A stretch of 15,000 bases of DNA, taken from positions 1 to 15,000 of the forward strand of contig CAZMXI010000125.1 in assembly GCA_964570205.1 (NCBI GenBank), given 5' to 3'. The stretch is from CAZMXI01 sp964570205. GTDB lineage: Bacteria; Planctomycetota; Phycisphaerae; Tepidisphaerales; Tepidisphaeraceae. The position numbers and the translations under genes were made by a program. Shown here piece after piece: positions 1-7,337 of the stretch; the stretch's first letter is position 1; every line of letters begins with the position of its first letter. The notes under the pieces were generated by a model that saw only the letters and a list, made by a program, of their open reading frames with translations, was not told the origin of the DNA and ran no database searches.

Positions 1-736
1 CCACCACCGAGACGTTCGGCGTGGGGATGCGGAAGGCCATGCCCGTGAGCTTGCCTTTGAGTTGAGGCAGGACAAGCGTCACGGCCTTTGCGGCGCCTGT
101 CGATGCCGGAATGACGTTCTGGCCCGCTCCGCGGCCGCCGCGCCAGTCCTTCCTGCTGGGACCATCCACCGTCGGCTGGGTCGCCGTCACCGCATGCACC
201 GCCGTCATGAGCCCTTCGGCCAGGCCGAAGCTGTCATCGATCACCTTGGCGACCGGCGCCAGACAGTTGGTCGTGCAGGAGGCGTTGGAGACAATCGCAT
301 CGGTTCGGGGATCGAACAGATCCGCGTTGACCCCGATCAGCAGGGTCTTGATCTTGCCGGGGTCCTTCGTGGGGGCGGAAATCACCACGCGCCTGGCCCC
401 GGCTTTCAGATGGCTCTCTGCGCCCGCGTAATCGGTGAACAGCCCCGTGGATTCGACGATGTATTGCGCGCCGAGGTTGCCCCAGGGCAGATCGGCCGGG
501 TTCCTGATTGACCAGCACGGGACCTTTCTGCCGTTCACGACAATCCCGTCGGCCTCGGCCATCACGTCGCCCGGGTATCGGCCGTGCGTCGAGTCGTATT
601 TGAGCAGATAAGCCAGGTTGTCCGGCGGGACCAGGTCATTAATCCCCACGAATTCGATCTGCGGATTGTCCACCGCGGCCCGAAAAACCAGCCTGCCGAT
701 CCTGCCGAAACCGTTGATGCCAACCTTGATCGCCAT
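1..736 (-). CDS. gap: Type I glyceraldehyde-3-phosphate dehydrogenase, 3' end outside window
   Basis: This gene encodes the glycolytic/gluconeogenic enzyme that oxidises glyceraldehyde-3-phosphate to 1,3-bisphosphoglycerate with NAD+ and phosphate in the cytoplasm. My translation of the minus strand gives 245 residues with no stop, out of the roughly 335 usual for the family; the remainder lies beyond position 1. The N-terminal Rossmann motif GINGFGRIGR is at residues 6-15. Asp34 (GIND) favours NAD over NADP. STGLFT is at 96-101, the catalytic motif ASCTTNC places the nucleophile at Cys154, and His181 in TAVHAVT is the expected general base. The start at 736 is supported by a strong Shine-Dalgarno GAGGAG at 744-749, seven bases upstream. 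It lies 95 nt behind the short-chain dehydrogenase on the same strand and may be read through from that operon or have its own promoter; I see no convincing one. Identification is very secure. Confidence 0.96.
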   Translation of the reverse strand, partial: MAIKVGINGFGRIGRLVFRAAVDNPQIEFVGINDLVPPDNLAYLLKYDSTHGRYPGDVMAEADGIVVNGRKVPCWSIRNPADLPWGNLGAQYIVESTGLFTDYAGAESHLKAGARRVVISAPTKDPGKIKTLLIGVNADLFDPRTDAIVSNASCTTNCLAPVAKVIDDSFGLAEGLMTAVHAVTATQPTVDGPSRKDWRGGRGAGQNVIPASTGAAKAVTLVLPQLKGKLTGMAFRIPTPNVSVV

Positions 737-831
737 GAGCGTTCTCCTCATTCTTCAGGACAGGGATCAAGCGGGCACCTTATCGCCCGGCCCCCGGTGC
801 AGGGAACGTCGAATATCAGCGCGGGGTGGGC

Positions 832-1698
832 TCAGCCGCGGCGGCCGGCCGGGACCGTCAGCGAGCCGAGCCGTTGCAGGACCATAACATCCCACAGCCG
901 ATCGGGTATGAAACGCCGCATCCGCGCCACGATCGCCCCCGGCCCGACCGCATAGCGCGCTTTCGGTCGTCCGGCCGACAGCGCGCGCCGCACGGCCGCC
1001 GTCACCACCTCCACAGGCGCGGCGTGTCGCGCCGAATCCTCCGGCGCCTCCCGGCACAAGGCCACATAGCCGGAATACAGGCGTTTCGCATCATCCGGCC
1101 AGCCGGTCATCTGCGCATCCACTGCAAGCCTCGCCTTGTCCCATATCCGGGTTGCGACAGGCCCGGGCTCGATCAATGACACGCGAACGCCCCAGGGAGC
1201 CAGTTCGATCCGCAGCGCATCGCTGATCGCCTCGACCGCGTGCTTGGATGCCGCATAGGGGGCCAGAAAAGGCATCGTGACCAGTCCACTTACGGACGAC
1301 ATGTTGACGATTCGCCCATGCGCCGGCCGCAGCAGGGGCAGCATCGCCCGCGTCACTGCCACCAGCCCGAAGAAATTGACATCGAACTGTCTGCGCAGCT
1401 CTTCCGGCGGGATCAGTTCCAGCGGCCCGTTCACCGCGATGCCCGCGTTGTTCACCAAGGCGGCAAGCCCTTCCGTCAGCTCATCGCTCAACATCGCGGC
1501 CACGGAGCCAATCGACTCAGCGCTGGTCACATCCAGGCGAGCGGGCACAATCCGATCGCACTGTCGGCACAGGTCCCGCCCCGCCTCGTCCGACCGCACG
1601 CCGGCAAACACTCGCCAGCCGCGCTGCGCCAAATCGACTGCGCACGCAGCGCCGATGCCCGTTGAAGCACCGGTGATGAGGACGGTTTTCTCTGACAT
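832..1698 (-). CDS. Short-chain dehydrogenase/reductase (classical SDR)
   Basis: This 288-residue protein is a classical NAD(P)-dependent short-chain dehydrogenase. The cofactor motif TGASTGIG is at residues 9-16, Asp56 follows beta-strand 3 (LDVT), NNAG is at 83-86, the catalytic Ser is 135 in NMSSVSG, and the YxxxK pair is Tyr148/Lys152. The PG motif EPGPVATRI is at 178-185. Arg35 after the second strand suggests an NADP preference, which is inference. The C-terminal extension (RRFIPDRLWD, about 261-270) resembles the larger SDRs often labelled retinol- or ketoacyl-reductase-like, so the substrate is unknown. It is the last gene of the four-gene minus-strand run, starting only 12 nt after the stop of the Gfo/Idh/MocA gene. 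No good ribosome binding site precedes it, consistent with translational coupling. Confidence 0.93.
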   Translation of the reverse strand: MSEKTVLITGASTGIGAACAVDLAQRGWRVFAGVRSDEAGRDLCRQCDRIVPARLDVTSAESIGSVAAMLSDELTEGLAALVNNAGIAVNGPLELIPPEELRRQFDVNFFGLVAVTRAMLPLLRPAHGRIVNMSSVSGLVTMPFLAPYAASKHAVEAISDALRIELAPWGVRVSLIEPGPVATRIWDKARLAVDAQMTGWPDDAKRLYSGYVALCREAPEDSARHAAPVEVVTAAVRRALSAGRPKARYAVGPGAIVARMRRFIPDRLWDVMVLQRLGSLTVPAGRRG

Positions 1699-1710
1699 GG
1701 CCGGTCTGCG

Positions 1711-2910
1711 CTACAGGTATTCCGCCGCGGCTTCGCCCAGGTCGCGTTGAACCAGTTCCGCGACATCCACGAACGCCCCCCCGGTGACGCCCCCTGTCGT
1801 TGAACCCCGGCGAAGACTCTGTTCCGCCGCCGCCAGCACCACGGTCGTCCAGAAGCCCATTTGCATCGGCGACTCCAGCAACTTGCGCTCAGCCTCCGCG
1901 AGCTGCCCGTTGCGATGACGCAGCAGCTTCTGATACAGCCTGCCCGGACGGCTGATGCCGTACCCGCTGACCATCCCGTCGGCCTCAAAATTCCGGAACA
2001 GGGGGTTCCGCTCAACGATCCCCTCGGCCGTCAGCTCGTGATATCCCGGCGTGTCCAGCCCGAGATCCAGCATGCCGTCGGTGCAGATGATCCTCGCCGA
2101 CTGCACCGTCGTCGCGTGCGCTGCGTTCGGCAGGTGCCAACTCGTCAGGATATGCGCTACGCCGCCGTTCTCGAACACCACCTCGGTGTCGCACATGTCA
2201 TGCCCGCGCACCGCGATCGGCCGCAGGCTCGGGAGCTTCTGGCTCCACGCCGTGGCGCGCACCCGCGCCGGCCTGAGCCCGATGACCCCGATCAGCGTGT
2301 CGGCCATGTGCACCGTCAGGAACGAAATCGGCGAGTTGCGCTCGCAGAAATCCGGCGATGCGAAGAACCGCGGCGAGTGGTTCGGGTCGGCCACGGAGAG
2401 TTTGTCCAGCATGTAGAACACCGCCGCCTGGAACGACCCATACTGCCCCGACCGGTACCGCGCTGTCGCTTCCTTGAACCTCGGATCATCCCGCTTGTGG
2501 AAATCCACCACCAACAGCCGTCCGTTGCGCCTGGCCGCCGAAATCATCGCGTGCGCGGACCTGATCGAATCCGTCAGCGGCTTGGGCACCAGCACATCCA
2601 AACCCGCATCCAACGCCGCGACCGCCGGCGCTTCGTGCAGGCTGTCCGGCGTGTTCACCTGCACCGCATCCAGCTTCACCCGCTCGATCATCCGCTCATA
2701 GCTCGTAAACCGCCGCTCCGCCGGTATCCCGTTCTGATCGCAGAACTCGGCCAGCGCCCGCTCATTCGGGTCGGCCGCCGCCTCGATGCTCAGCAGGTGC
2801 GAGTACTCGCTGTGGAAATAGAGGTGCTGATAGATCTCACGAACGACCGAGCCCGTGCCGATGATCCCAAGTCTCAGTTCTTCCATGGCCGCCTGTCCGT
2901 TCTCGTTCAT
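1711..2910 (-). CDS. Gfo/Idh/MocA-family oxidoreductase with altered active-site motifs
   Basis: This 399-residue protein has the two-domain Gfo/Idh/MocA layout: an N-terminal NAD(P)-binding Rossmann fold with GIIGTGSVV at 15-23, followed by the C-terminal substrate and oligomerisation domain. Family members act on sugars, inositols and related polyols. The usual EKP catalytic motif is present as VPKPLT (Lys110 kept, Glu replaced by Pro). The usual DxGxH sequence is FLTVH, so His201 is kept but the Asp position is Phe. It may therefore have altered chemistry or be a non-standard member. Its first codon overlaps the stop of the upstream peptidase gene (ATGA, 2907-2910), the signature of translational coupling. 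A second Met at residue 9 (2886) is an alternative start giving 391 residues; neither has a strong ribosome binding site. Family call is firm; substrate is unknown. Confidence 0.92.
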   Translation of the reverse strand: MNENGQAAMEELRLGIIGTGSVVREIYQHLYFHSEYSHLLSIEAAADPNERALAEFCDQNGIPAERRFTSYERMIERVKLDAVQVNTPDSLHEAPAVAALDAGLDVLVPKPLTDSIRSAHAMISAARRNGRLLVVDFHKRDDPRFKEATARYRSGQYGSFQAAVFYMLDKLSVADPNHSPRFFASPDFCERNSPISFLTVHMADTLIGVIGLRPARVRATAWSQKLPSLRPIAVRGHDMCDTEVVFENGGVAHILTSWHLPNAAHATTVQSARIICTDGMLDLGLDTPGYHELTAEGIVERNPLFRNFEADGMVSGYGISRPGRLYQKLLRHRNGQLAEAERKLLESPMQMGFWTTVVLAAAEQSLRRGSTTGGVTGGAFVDVAELVQRDLGEAAAEYL

Positions 2911-4562
2911 GGCCCGGTCTGCCGAAAGATGAAATGCGCCAGCATCTCCGCGAACCGCGCCAACTCATCCAGGTCGATCTGTTCATCATCCGCATGGGCA
3001 TGGATGAGCTTGCCGGGCCCCATCGTGATGACCGGCAGATCGGGATACTCCTTCGCAAAGATCCTCGCATCGCACGATACATCCCATCCCAGGATGGGCT
3101 CATCCTTCCACAGCCCCGCATCCTGCGCCGCCGCGATGGCACTCCGGACGGCCGATGAATCGGCATCCCCCGCGAACGCCGCGTTGTGCAGTTTTTCGAA
3201 CGTGACTCTGAAGAGCGAGTCGGGGCTGCCCCCGGCCCTCGCCATCGACAGATACCGCTCCGCCCCGCGCCAAACCGCTCTACGCAGTCGCTCCATCACC
3301 TCGGGCATTTCGTGAGTCGGCACGAACCCCTGCCCGCCCTCCATCACCAGGTGCGACGCATCCGCCCAGTTGACCAGGCCCAGTTGCATCGCCGAGCCGG
3401 TGCGACGCTCAATCGCGCCCCGGCTTGCCACCAGCGATCGCACCATGGCCGCCATCTTCGTGATTGCCCCGTCATTCTGCATGATCGATCCCATGTGCCC
3501 GGCCGATCCATGCACACGCACGTCGAGCCCCCCATCAACCTCAGCCAGGTCATAATGGTGATCGACCTTGGGCCTGCCGGTCGCCCGATCGACCACGTTC
3601 GTCTTGTCCCCGTACCCTCCAACGTACTCCCGCAACCCATCCTCCAGCACATCCACGATCAACCCCCGCACATTCTCTGGCCACCTCGCGCCAAGCCCGA
3701 TGCGGAAATCCACCCGCCCGCAAATCCGCGAAGGATGTTCACCGAACGACCCGATCACGCCATGGCACGTCTGCACCGGCCGATGCGGAAACAGCGCATG
3801 CGCGCTCTCCGCCTTCAGCGCCCGCCCTTCGTTCTCCATCTCCTCCACGATGAACGCCGAGGCCTCGAAGAGATTCACCCCCGGCAGCCGCCCTTCCACC
3901 TTGTACCATACCGCACCCCGGTTGCCCGGATGGATCTTCGACCCCGTGCACTCCAGCACCGCCAGCGAGTCAAATCGGCTTCGCAATTCGCGGTCCAGCG
4001 CCAGCGACAGTGAGCCGTTGCCCCCCATTTCCTCCTCGATCACGAACATCGCCGTCAGCCTCCGCGGCCATGCACCCGCCGCCGCCAGGAGCTTCATCGC
4101 CCCGATCATCGCCACCGCCGGCCCCTTGTCATCGCATGCGCCCCGCCCATACAGCGTGCCGCCCTCAATCCGCGGCGGAATGTACGGCTTCACCACGTCG
4201 ACGTGCGCATTCATCGCCACCCCCGCCCCCGGCCCATCCACCTCAACCACCAGGTTCGACCGCCCCACGTAAGCTTCCCCCGCGCCCAGCCCCAGCGGCC
4301 GAGCCTTGCTTCGCGTGTAATACGGCTGCGAATAGAACGGATGCCCTTCGATCGCGGTGCTGATCCCAGGCCGCCGGAACCGCACGTGCCCGATCTGCGC
4401 CAGCGCCCGCTCGATCCGGTCAAACACCGCCCTTTCCGCCGCCGCCAGATCCCCCACATCCGCCCGCGGCGTTGTGTCGATGCGGCACAATTCCAGCAGC
4501 AGATCGGCCAGTTCCTGTCGGAACGCCGCGATGCGCGCCATGGATTGAATTGCTTCACGCAT
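2907..4562 (-). CDS. M20-family metallopeptidase/deacylase (ArgE/DapE/CPG2-like)
   Basis: This 551-residue protein belongs to the M20 dizinc hydrolases, which remove acyl groups or cleave dipeptides. Expected residues are visible: NAHVD (His120, Asp122) after strand one, GRGACDDKG with the bridging Asp at 144 or 145, IEEEMGG with the general base and zinc-binding Glu at 176-178, Glu204 (LECTG) as a further ligand, and a C-terminal HAH (521/523) after MGPGK. The lid domain carries HGSAGHMGS (351-359) with its conserved His356. At 551 residues it is longer than most members (about 350-480); extra sequence lies around 65-100 and 305-345. I see no signal peptide. Met8 (4541) is an alternative start. 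It lies 13 nt after the aminotransferase and overlaps the next gene by 4 nt, so a substrate shared with the aminotransferase is likely. Whether it is a deacetylase, desuccinylase or dipeptidase cannot be decided here. Confidence 0.92.
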   Translation of the reverse strand: MREAIQSMARIAAFRQELADLLLELCRIDTTPRADVGDLAAAERAVFDRIERALAQIGHVRFRRPGISTAIEGHPFYSQPYYTRSKARPLGLGAGEAYVGRSNLVVEVDGPGAGVAMNAHVDVVKPYIPPRIEGGTLYGRGACDDKGPAVAMIGAMKLLAAAGAWPRRLTAMFVIEEEMGGNGSLSLALDRELRSRFDSLAVLECTGSKIHPGNRGAVWYKVEGRLPGVNLFEASAFIVEEMENEGRALKAESAHALFPHRPVQTCHGVIGSFGEHPSRICGRVDFRIGLGARWPENVRGLIVDVLEDGLREYVGGYGDKTNVVDRATGRPKVDHHYDLAEVDGGLDVRVHGSAGHMGSIMQNDGAITKMAAMVRSLVASRGAIERRTGSAMQLGLVNWADASHLVMEGGQGFVPTHEMPEVMERLRRAVWRGAERYLSMARAGGSPDSLFRVTFEKLHNAAFAGDADSSAVRSAIAAAQDAGLWKDEPILGWDVSCDARIFAKEYPDLPVITMGPGKLIHAHADDEQIDLDELARFAEMLAHFIFRQTGP

Positions 4563-4575
4563 GGGTCATCGCCGA

Positions 4576-5964
4576 TTAACGCTTCGTGCGTTTATCCAGG
4601 ACGAACGCAAACGCCTCTTCCAGCACCTGCATCGCTTCCACCAGCGCTGATTCCTCGATCACCAGCGGCGGCGACAGCTTCACGCTCGCCGATCCATATC
4701 CCACCGGCCCGAACAGCATCAGCCCCGTCTGCACGCACCGCCCCACGACCTCCCATGCCAGCTTCGCATCCGGCTCGATGCCGCCCCGCTTCTTGCAGTG
4801 GACCGACGCCACCAGCCCTTTGCCGCTGTACGCATGCACCACATCGCGGAACCGCTCGTGGATCCGCCTGCACCCGTCCAGCAACACTGGTTCCAGCTTC
4901 GCCGCCCGCTCGGCCAGGTTCTCCCCTACGATCAACTTCAGGTTCGCCAGCGCCGCCGCGCAGCAGATCGGATTCCCCGAGTGCGTGCTCGTAGCACTGC
5001 CCGGCGGGAACTGATCCAGCAACTCCCGCCTCCCGATCACCGCGCTCAGCGGCAGCGAGCTGCTGATTCCCTTCCCGCAGGCGATCAGGTCCGGCGTGAT
5101 TCCGTAATGCTCGAAACCCCAGAACCGGCCGGTGCGCCCGAATCCCGCCTGCACCTCATCCATCACCAGCACCGCATCCCGCTCATCGCACCATTTCCGC
5201 AGCGCCCGCACGTACTCCGGCACCGCAAACGCCGCATTACCCCCCAGGTAGGTCTCCATCATCACCCCGCACACGCGAGATTCATCGACCTCCTGCTCCC
5301 TCAGGCTCCGTTCAAACGCCGCAAAGTCGTTGTCCTCCGGCCGGCTGCGAATGCCCCCATCCGGATACGGCACGTTGATGAAATGCTCATCCGGATACCC
5401 GATCCAATCTTTCAGCGACGGAATCCCCCCAGCAAGCTGCGAGCCCATCGTCCGCCCGTGGAATCCCTGTGTAAACGTCACCATCACCGCGTCTTTGATC
5501 CCCTTGCCCAACGCCTTCGCCCGGCAGTGCTTGATGCACAGCTCCACCGCCTCCGATCCCGTCGACAGCAGCATCACCTTGTCCGTCGGCCGGGGCGACA
5601 GCTTCTGGAGCAGTGCCACCAGTTCCGCCCGCGCTGTGTTCGGGAAGCAATAGCTGGTCAGCAGGCCCCGCTCCGCCTGTCGCACGATCGCCTCGATCAT
5701 CTCCTTGCGCCCATGCCCGGCGTTGGTGATCAACACCCCGCTGGTGAAGTCGATCCACTTGTTTCCATACGGATCATAGACCGTGGCGCCCTCCGCATGG
5801 TCCCACACAATCGGCGGCTGGCCTTCCATGCAGGCCGCCTCGGCCCGGCGAAGCTGTTCCAGCATCGGCACACTGTGCGGATGCGGAATCGGCGTCCGGA
5901 TGACTCGGTGATTCGTCTGGATCGGCTCCACCTGAATCGGCGTGATCGGATATGCATCGCCCAT
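4576..5964 (-). CDS. PLP-dependent class III aminotransferase
   Basis: This 462-residue enzyme is a fold-type I, class III aminotransferase, the group that includes 4-aminobutyrate, ornithine/acetylornithine and beta-alanine transaminases. The phosphate-binding motif STGSEAVE is at 134-141, GFHGRT at 167-172, the cofactor-ring motif MDEVQAGFGRTGR at 268-280 with Asp269, and the Schiff-base lysine is Lys298 in ACGKGISSSLPLSAV. A second PLP-phosphate contact THSGNP is at 327-332. Length is normal for the family. It heads the four-gene minus-strand run and sits about 40 nt downstream of the predicted transcription start. GAGGAG lies 14 nt before the ATG, further than usual, but there is no closer in-frame start. 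The amino donor and acceptor are not deducible. Because the next gene encodes an M20 hydrolase, an acylated amino compound is a reasonable guess. Confidence 0.94.
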   Translation of the reverse strand: MGDAYPITPIQVEPIQTNHRVIRTPIPHPHSVPMLEQLRRAEAACMEGQPPIVWDHAEGATVYDPYGNKWIDFTSGVLITNAGHGRKEMIEAIVRQAERGLLTSYCFPNTARAELVALLQKLSPRPTDKVMLLSTGSEAVELCIKHCRAKALGKGIKDAVMVTFTQGFHGRTMGSQLAGGIPSLKDWIGYPDEHFINVPYPDGGIRSRPEDNDFAAFERSLREQEVDESRVCGVMMETYLGGNAAFAVPEYVRALRKWCDERDAVLVMDEVQAGFGRTGRFWGFEHYGITPDLIACGKGISSSLPLSAVIGRRELLDQFPPGSATSTHSGNPICCAAALANLKLIVGENLAERAAKLEPVLLDGCRRIHERFRDVVHAYSGKGLVASVHCKKRGGIEPDAKLAWEVVGRCVQTGLMLFGPVGYGSASVKLSPPLVIEESALVEAMQVLEEAFAFVLDKRTKR

Positions 5965-6011
5965 GTATGATCTGCTGGCTCCTCTCGCGGCATCAGACCG
6001 CCGGCCGGACT

Positions 6012-6040
6012 GTTATACCGGATTTGCCGGGCGATGTTAG
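6012..6040 (-). promoter_or_regulatory. Sigma70-like promoter for the aminotransferase operon
   Basis: Read on the minus strand, CTAACA (6040-6035) stands in for the -35 box (4 of 6 matches to TTGACA) and TATAAC (6017-6012) for the -10 box (5 of 6 matches to TATAAT), with exactly 17 bases between them. Transcription would begin near 6005, giving a leader of about 40 nt before the aminotransferase ATG at 5964. No terminator or other gene start lies between. The call rests on consensus similarity alone. Confidence 0.42.
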
Positions 6041-6158
6041 TCCCCGCTCGACCGGTGCGGTCACCCGACAGGCGATGCGACTTAGCGATCCGGCCACATC
6101 CCTTCAACCGCGCGGCCGCCGCGCCGACGTCCGCCAAGCCTGGACCCGCCGCATTGTC

Positions 6159-6187
6159 TTGTCGCCTCTCATCCTCTGCTCTATGCT
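6159..6187 (+). promoter_or_regulatory. Weak promoter candidate for the AI-2E-family gene
   Basis: TTGTCG (6159-6164) and TATGCT (6182-6187) each match the sigma70 consensus at 4 of 6 positions and are separated by 17 bases. Transcription would start at about 6193-6195, almost on the ATG at 6196. A leaderless message would fit the absence of any Shine-Dalgarno sequence there, but such weak boxes also occur by chance. Confidence 0.28.
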
Positions 6188-6195
6188 GTCAGCCT

Positions 6196-7323
6196 ATGGG
6201 TCAACGAATGCCGGGCAACAACCCGGGCCAGGGGCGCAAGCCTTTTGTGATCTGGATATATCCACTGGCATGGATCGTCCTGCTGGTGGGCCTCATCTAT
6301 TTCTTTTCGGCCGTCAGCACGGTGATCCTGGGCATCCTGGCCGCCACCATCATTGCCTGCACTCTCTACCCGCTGCTTGACAAGATCCCCGGCCCGCGCG
6401 GTCTCCAGGTCGCGGCGGTCGGGCTCGGGCTCCTGGTTGGGGTCGGGGGCATCACCGTTGCCCTGTCCTGGCCCCTGGCCAGGCCCATCCAGCAGGCGGC
6501 CGAGAAGTGGCCGGCGAAACAGCAGGTGGTCGATGCCTTTCTCCAGGAGTGGAGCGACCGCCTCGGCCTCAAGGAAGATGTCACCGTTCCCAAGCTCATG
6601 GAAGGCCTGGGCGACTTCCTGACCACCGGGCAGGCCGGCCGACAACTCTTCAGCCAGAGTGCCGATGTCGCCCTTGGGATTCTCCTTTCGCTGCTCTTCG
6701 CGCTCGTCGGCTCCATTTTCCTGATCAGCGAGCCGCCGGAGCGCCTGCTCAATCCCGCCCTGCGCCTGTTCTCCGACGCGCAGCGACCCATTATGCAGGC
6801 CGCCCTCGCGGATCTCGCTCCGCGCTATCGTCGCTGGGTCATCGGCACCATCACGGGCATGTGTGTCGTGTTCACCGCATCGCTGATCGGTTACACGGCC
6901 ATCGGGCTCCAACTCGCGCTGCCCCTCGCCCTGCTGGCCGGCTTCGCCGAGATCGTGCCGACGGTCGGCCCGGCCATCGCCTGCGCCATCGCGCTGCTTT
7001 TCGCCGCAGCGCTCGAGACCGGGGCCAAGGCGGCCGGCGTTCTCGTCGTCTATGGGGCCATCCAGGCCATTGAAGCGTACGTTATCCTGCCGCTCATCAT
7101 GCGCGGGGCGGTCAATATTCACCCGGCCGTCACCCTTTTCACCGTCATCCTGTGGGGCAAGATTTTCGGCGTCCCCGGCCTCATGCTCGCCATCCCCATT
7201 AACCTCACCATCTGGACCTTCGTCGAGCATTTTCGCATTCGCCCCCGGGAGCGAGAAGAGCAGGGCCATGACAGCGGCACGGCACCCCAACCGGAGCGAA
7301 GCACGCCCGTGGCCCGCGAATAG
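6196..7323 (+). CDS. AI-2E-family (PF01594-type) polytopic membrane transporter
   Basis: With the start at 6196 this is a 375-residue inner-membrane protein. Hydrophobic segments lie at about 17-38, 39-60, 70-93, 157-178, 213-240, 241-272, 278-300 and 306-345. Residues 95-156 form the polar region typical of the family. Signature stretches are AEIVPTVGP (251-259) and the segment at 292-321 with conserved Pro299 and His309, followed by G-V-P-G and P-I-N. The family takes its name from autoinducer-2 export, but members also include sodium/proton antiporters, so the substrate is open. The reading frame continues upstream to 6034. I reject that longer start because its extra 54 residues are Pro/Arg/Ala-rich and run across the divergent promoter. 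A start at 6208 (Met5) is possible. The C-terminus is charged and faces a convergent neighbour 14 nt away. Confidence 0.9.
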   Translation: MGQRMPGNNPGQGRKPFVIWIYPLAWIVLLVGLIYFFSAVSTVILGILAATIIACTLYPLLDKIPGPRGLQVAAVGLGLLVGVGGITVALSWPLARPIQQAAEKWPAKQQVVDAFLQEWSDRLGLKEDVTVPKLMEGLGDFLTTGQAGRQLFSQSADVALGILLSLLFALVGSIFLISEPPERLLNPALRLFSDAQRPIMQAALADLAPRYRRWVIGTITGMCVVFTASLIGYTAIGLQLALPLALLAGFAEIVPTVGPAIACAIALLFAAALETGAKAAGVLVVYGAIQAIEAYVILPLIMRGAVNIHPAVTLFTVILWGKIFGVPGLMLAIPINLTIWTFVEHFRIRPREREEQGHDSGTAPQPERSTPVARE

Positions 7324-7337
7324 GGCCTCGCAGCACT

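Noticed and set aside
771..800. Short GC hairpins after the SDR gene considered as a terminator
   Set aside because: Only 5-bp arms with large loops and no T-run on the minus strand; not distinguishable from chance in this GC-rich DNA.
1861..3315. Plus-strand open frame of 484 codons opposite the Gfo/Idh and peptidase genes
   Set aside because: The translation is rich in Arg, His, Pro and Gln with no recognisable domain, and it lies antisense to two genes with clear catalytic motifs. It is a GC-rich shadow frame.
4798..5970. Plus-strand open frame of 390 codons opposite the aminotransferase
   Set aside because: It is antisense to a gene with complete class III aminotransferase motifs, and its composition is Arg/His/Pro-rich and low in information.
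6034..6195. N-terminal extension of the AI-2E protein from the ATG at 6034
   Set aside because: The extra 54 residues are Pro/Arg/Ala-rich without homology-like features, and the region contains the promoter candidate of the divergent operon.
6181..7290. Minus-strand open frame of 369 codons opposite the AI-2E gene
   Set aside because: It is Gly/Asp/Glu/Arg-rich with no hydrophobic core, the mirror of a membrane protein; its end overlaps the divergent promoter region.
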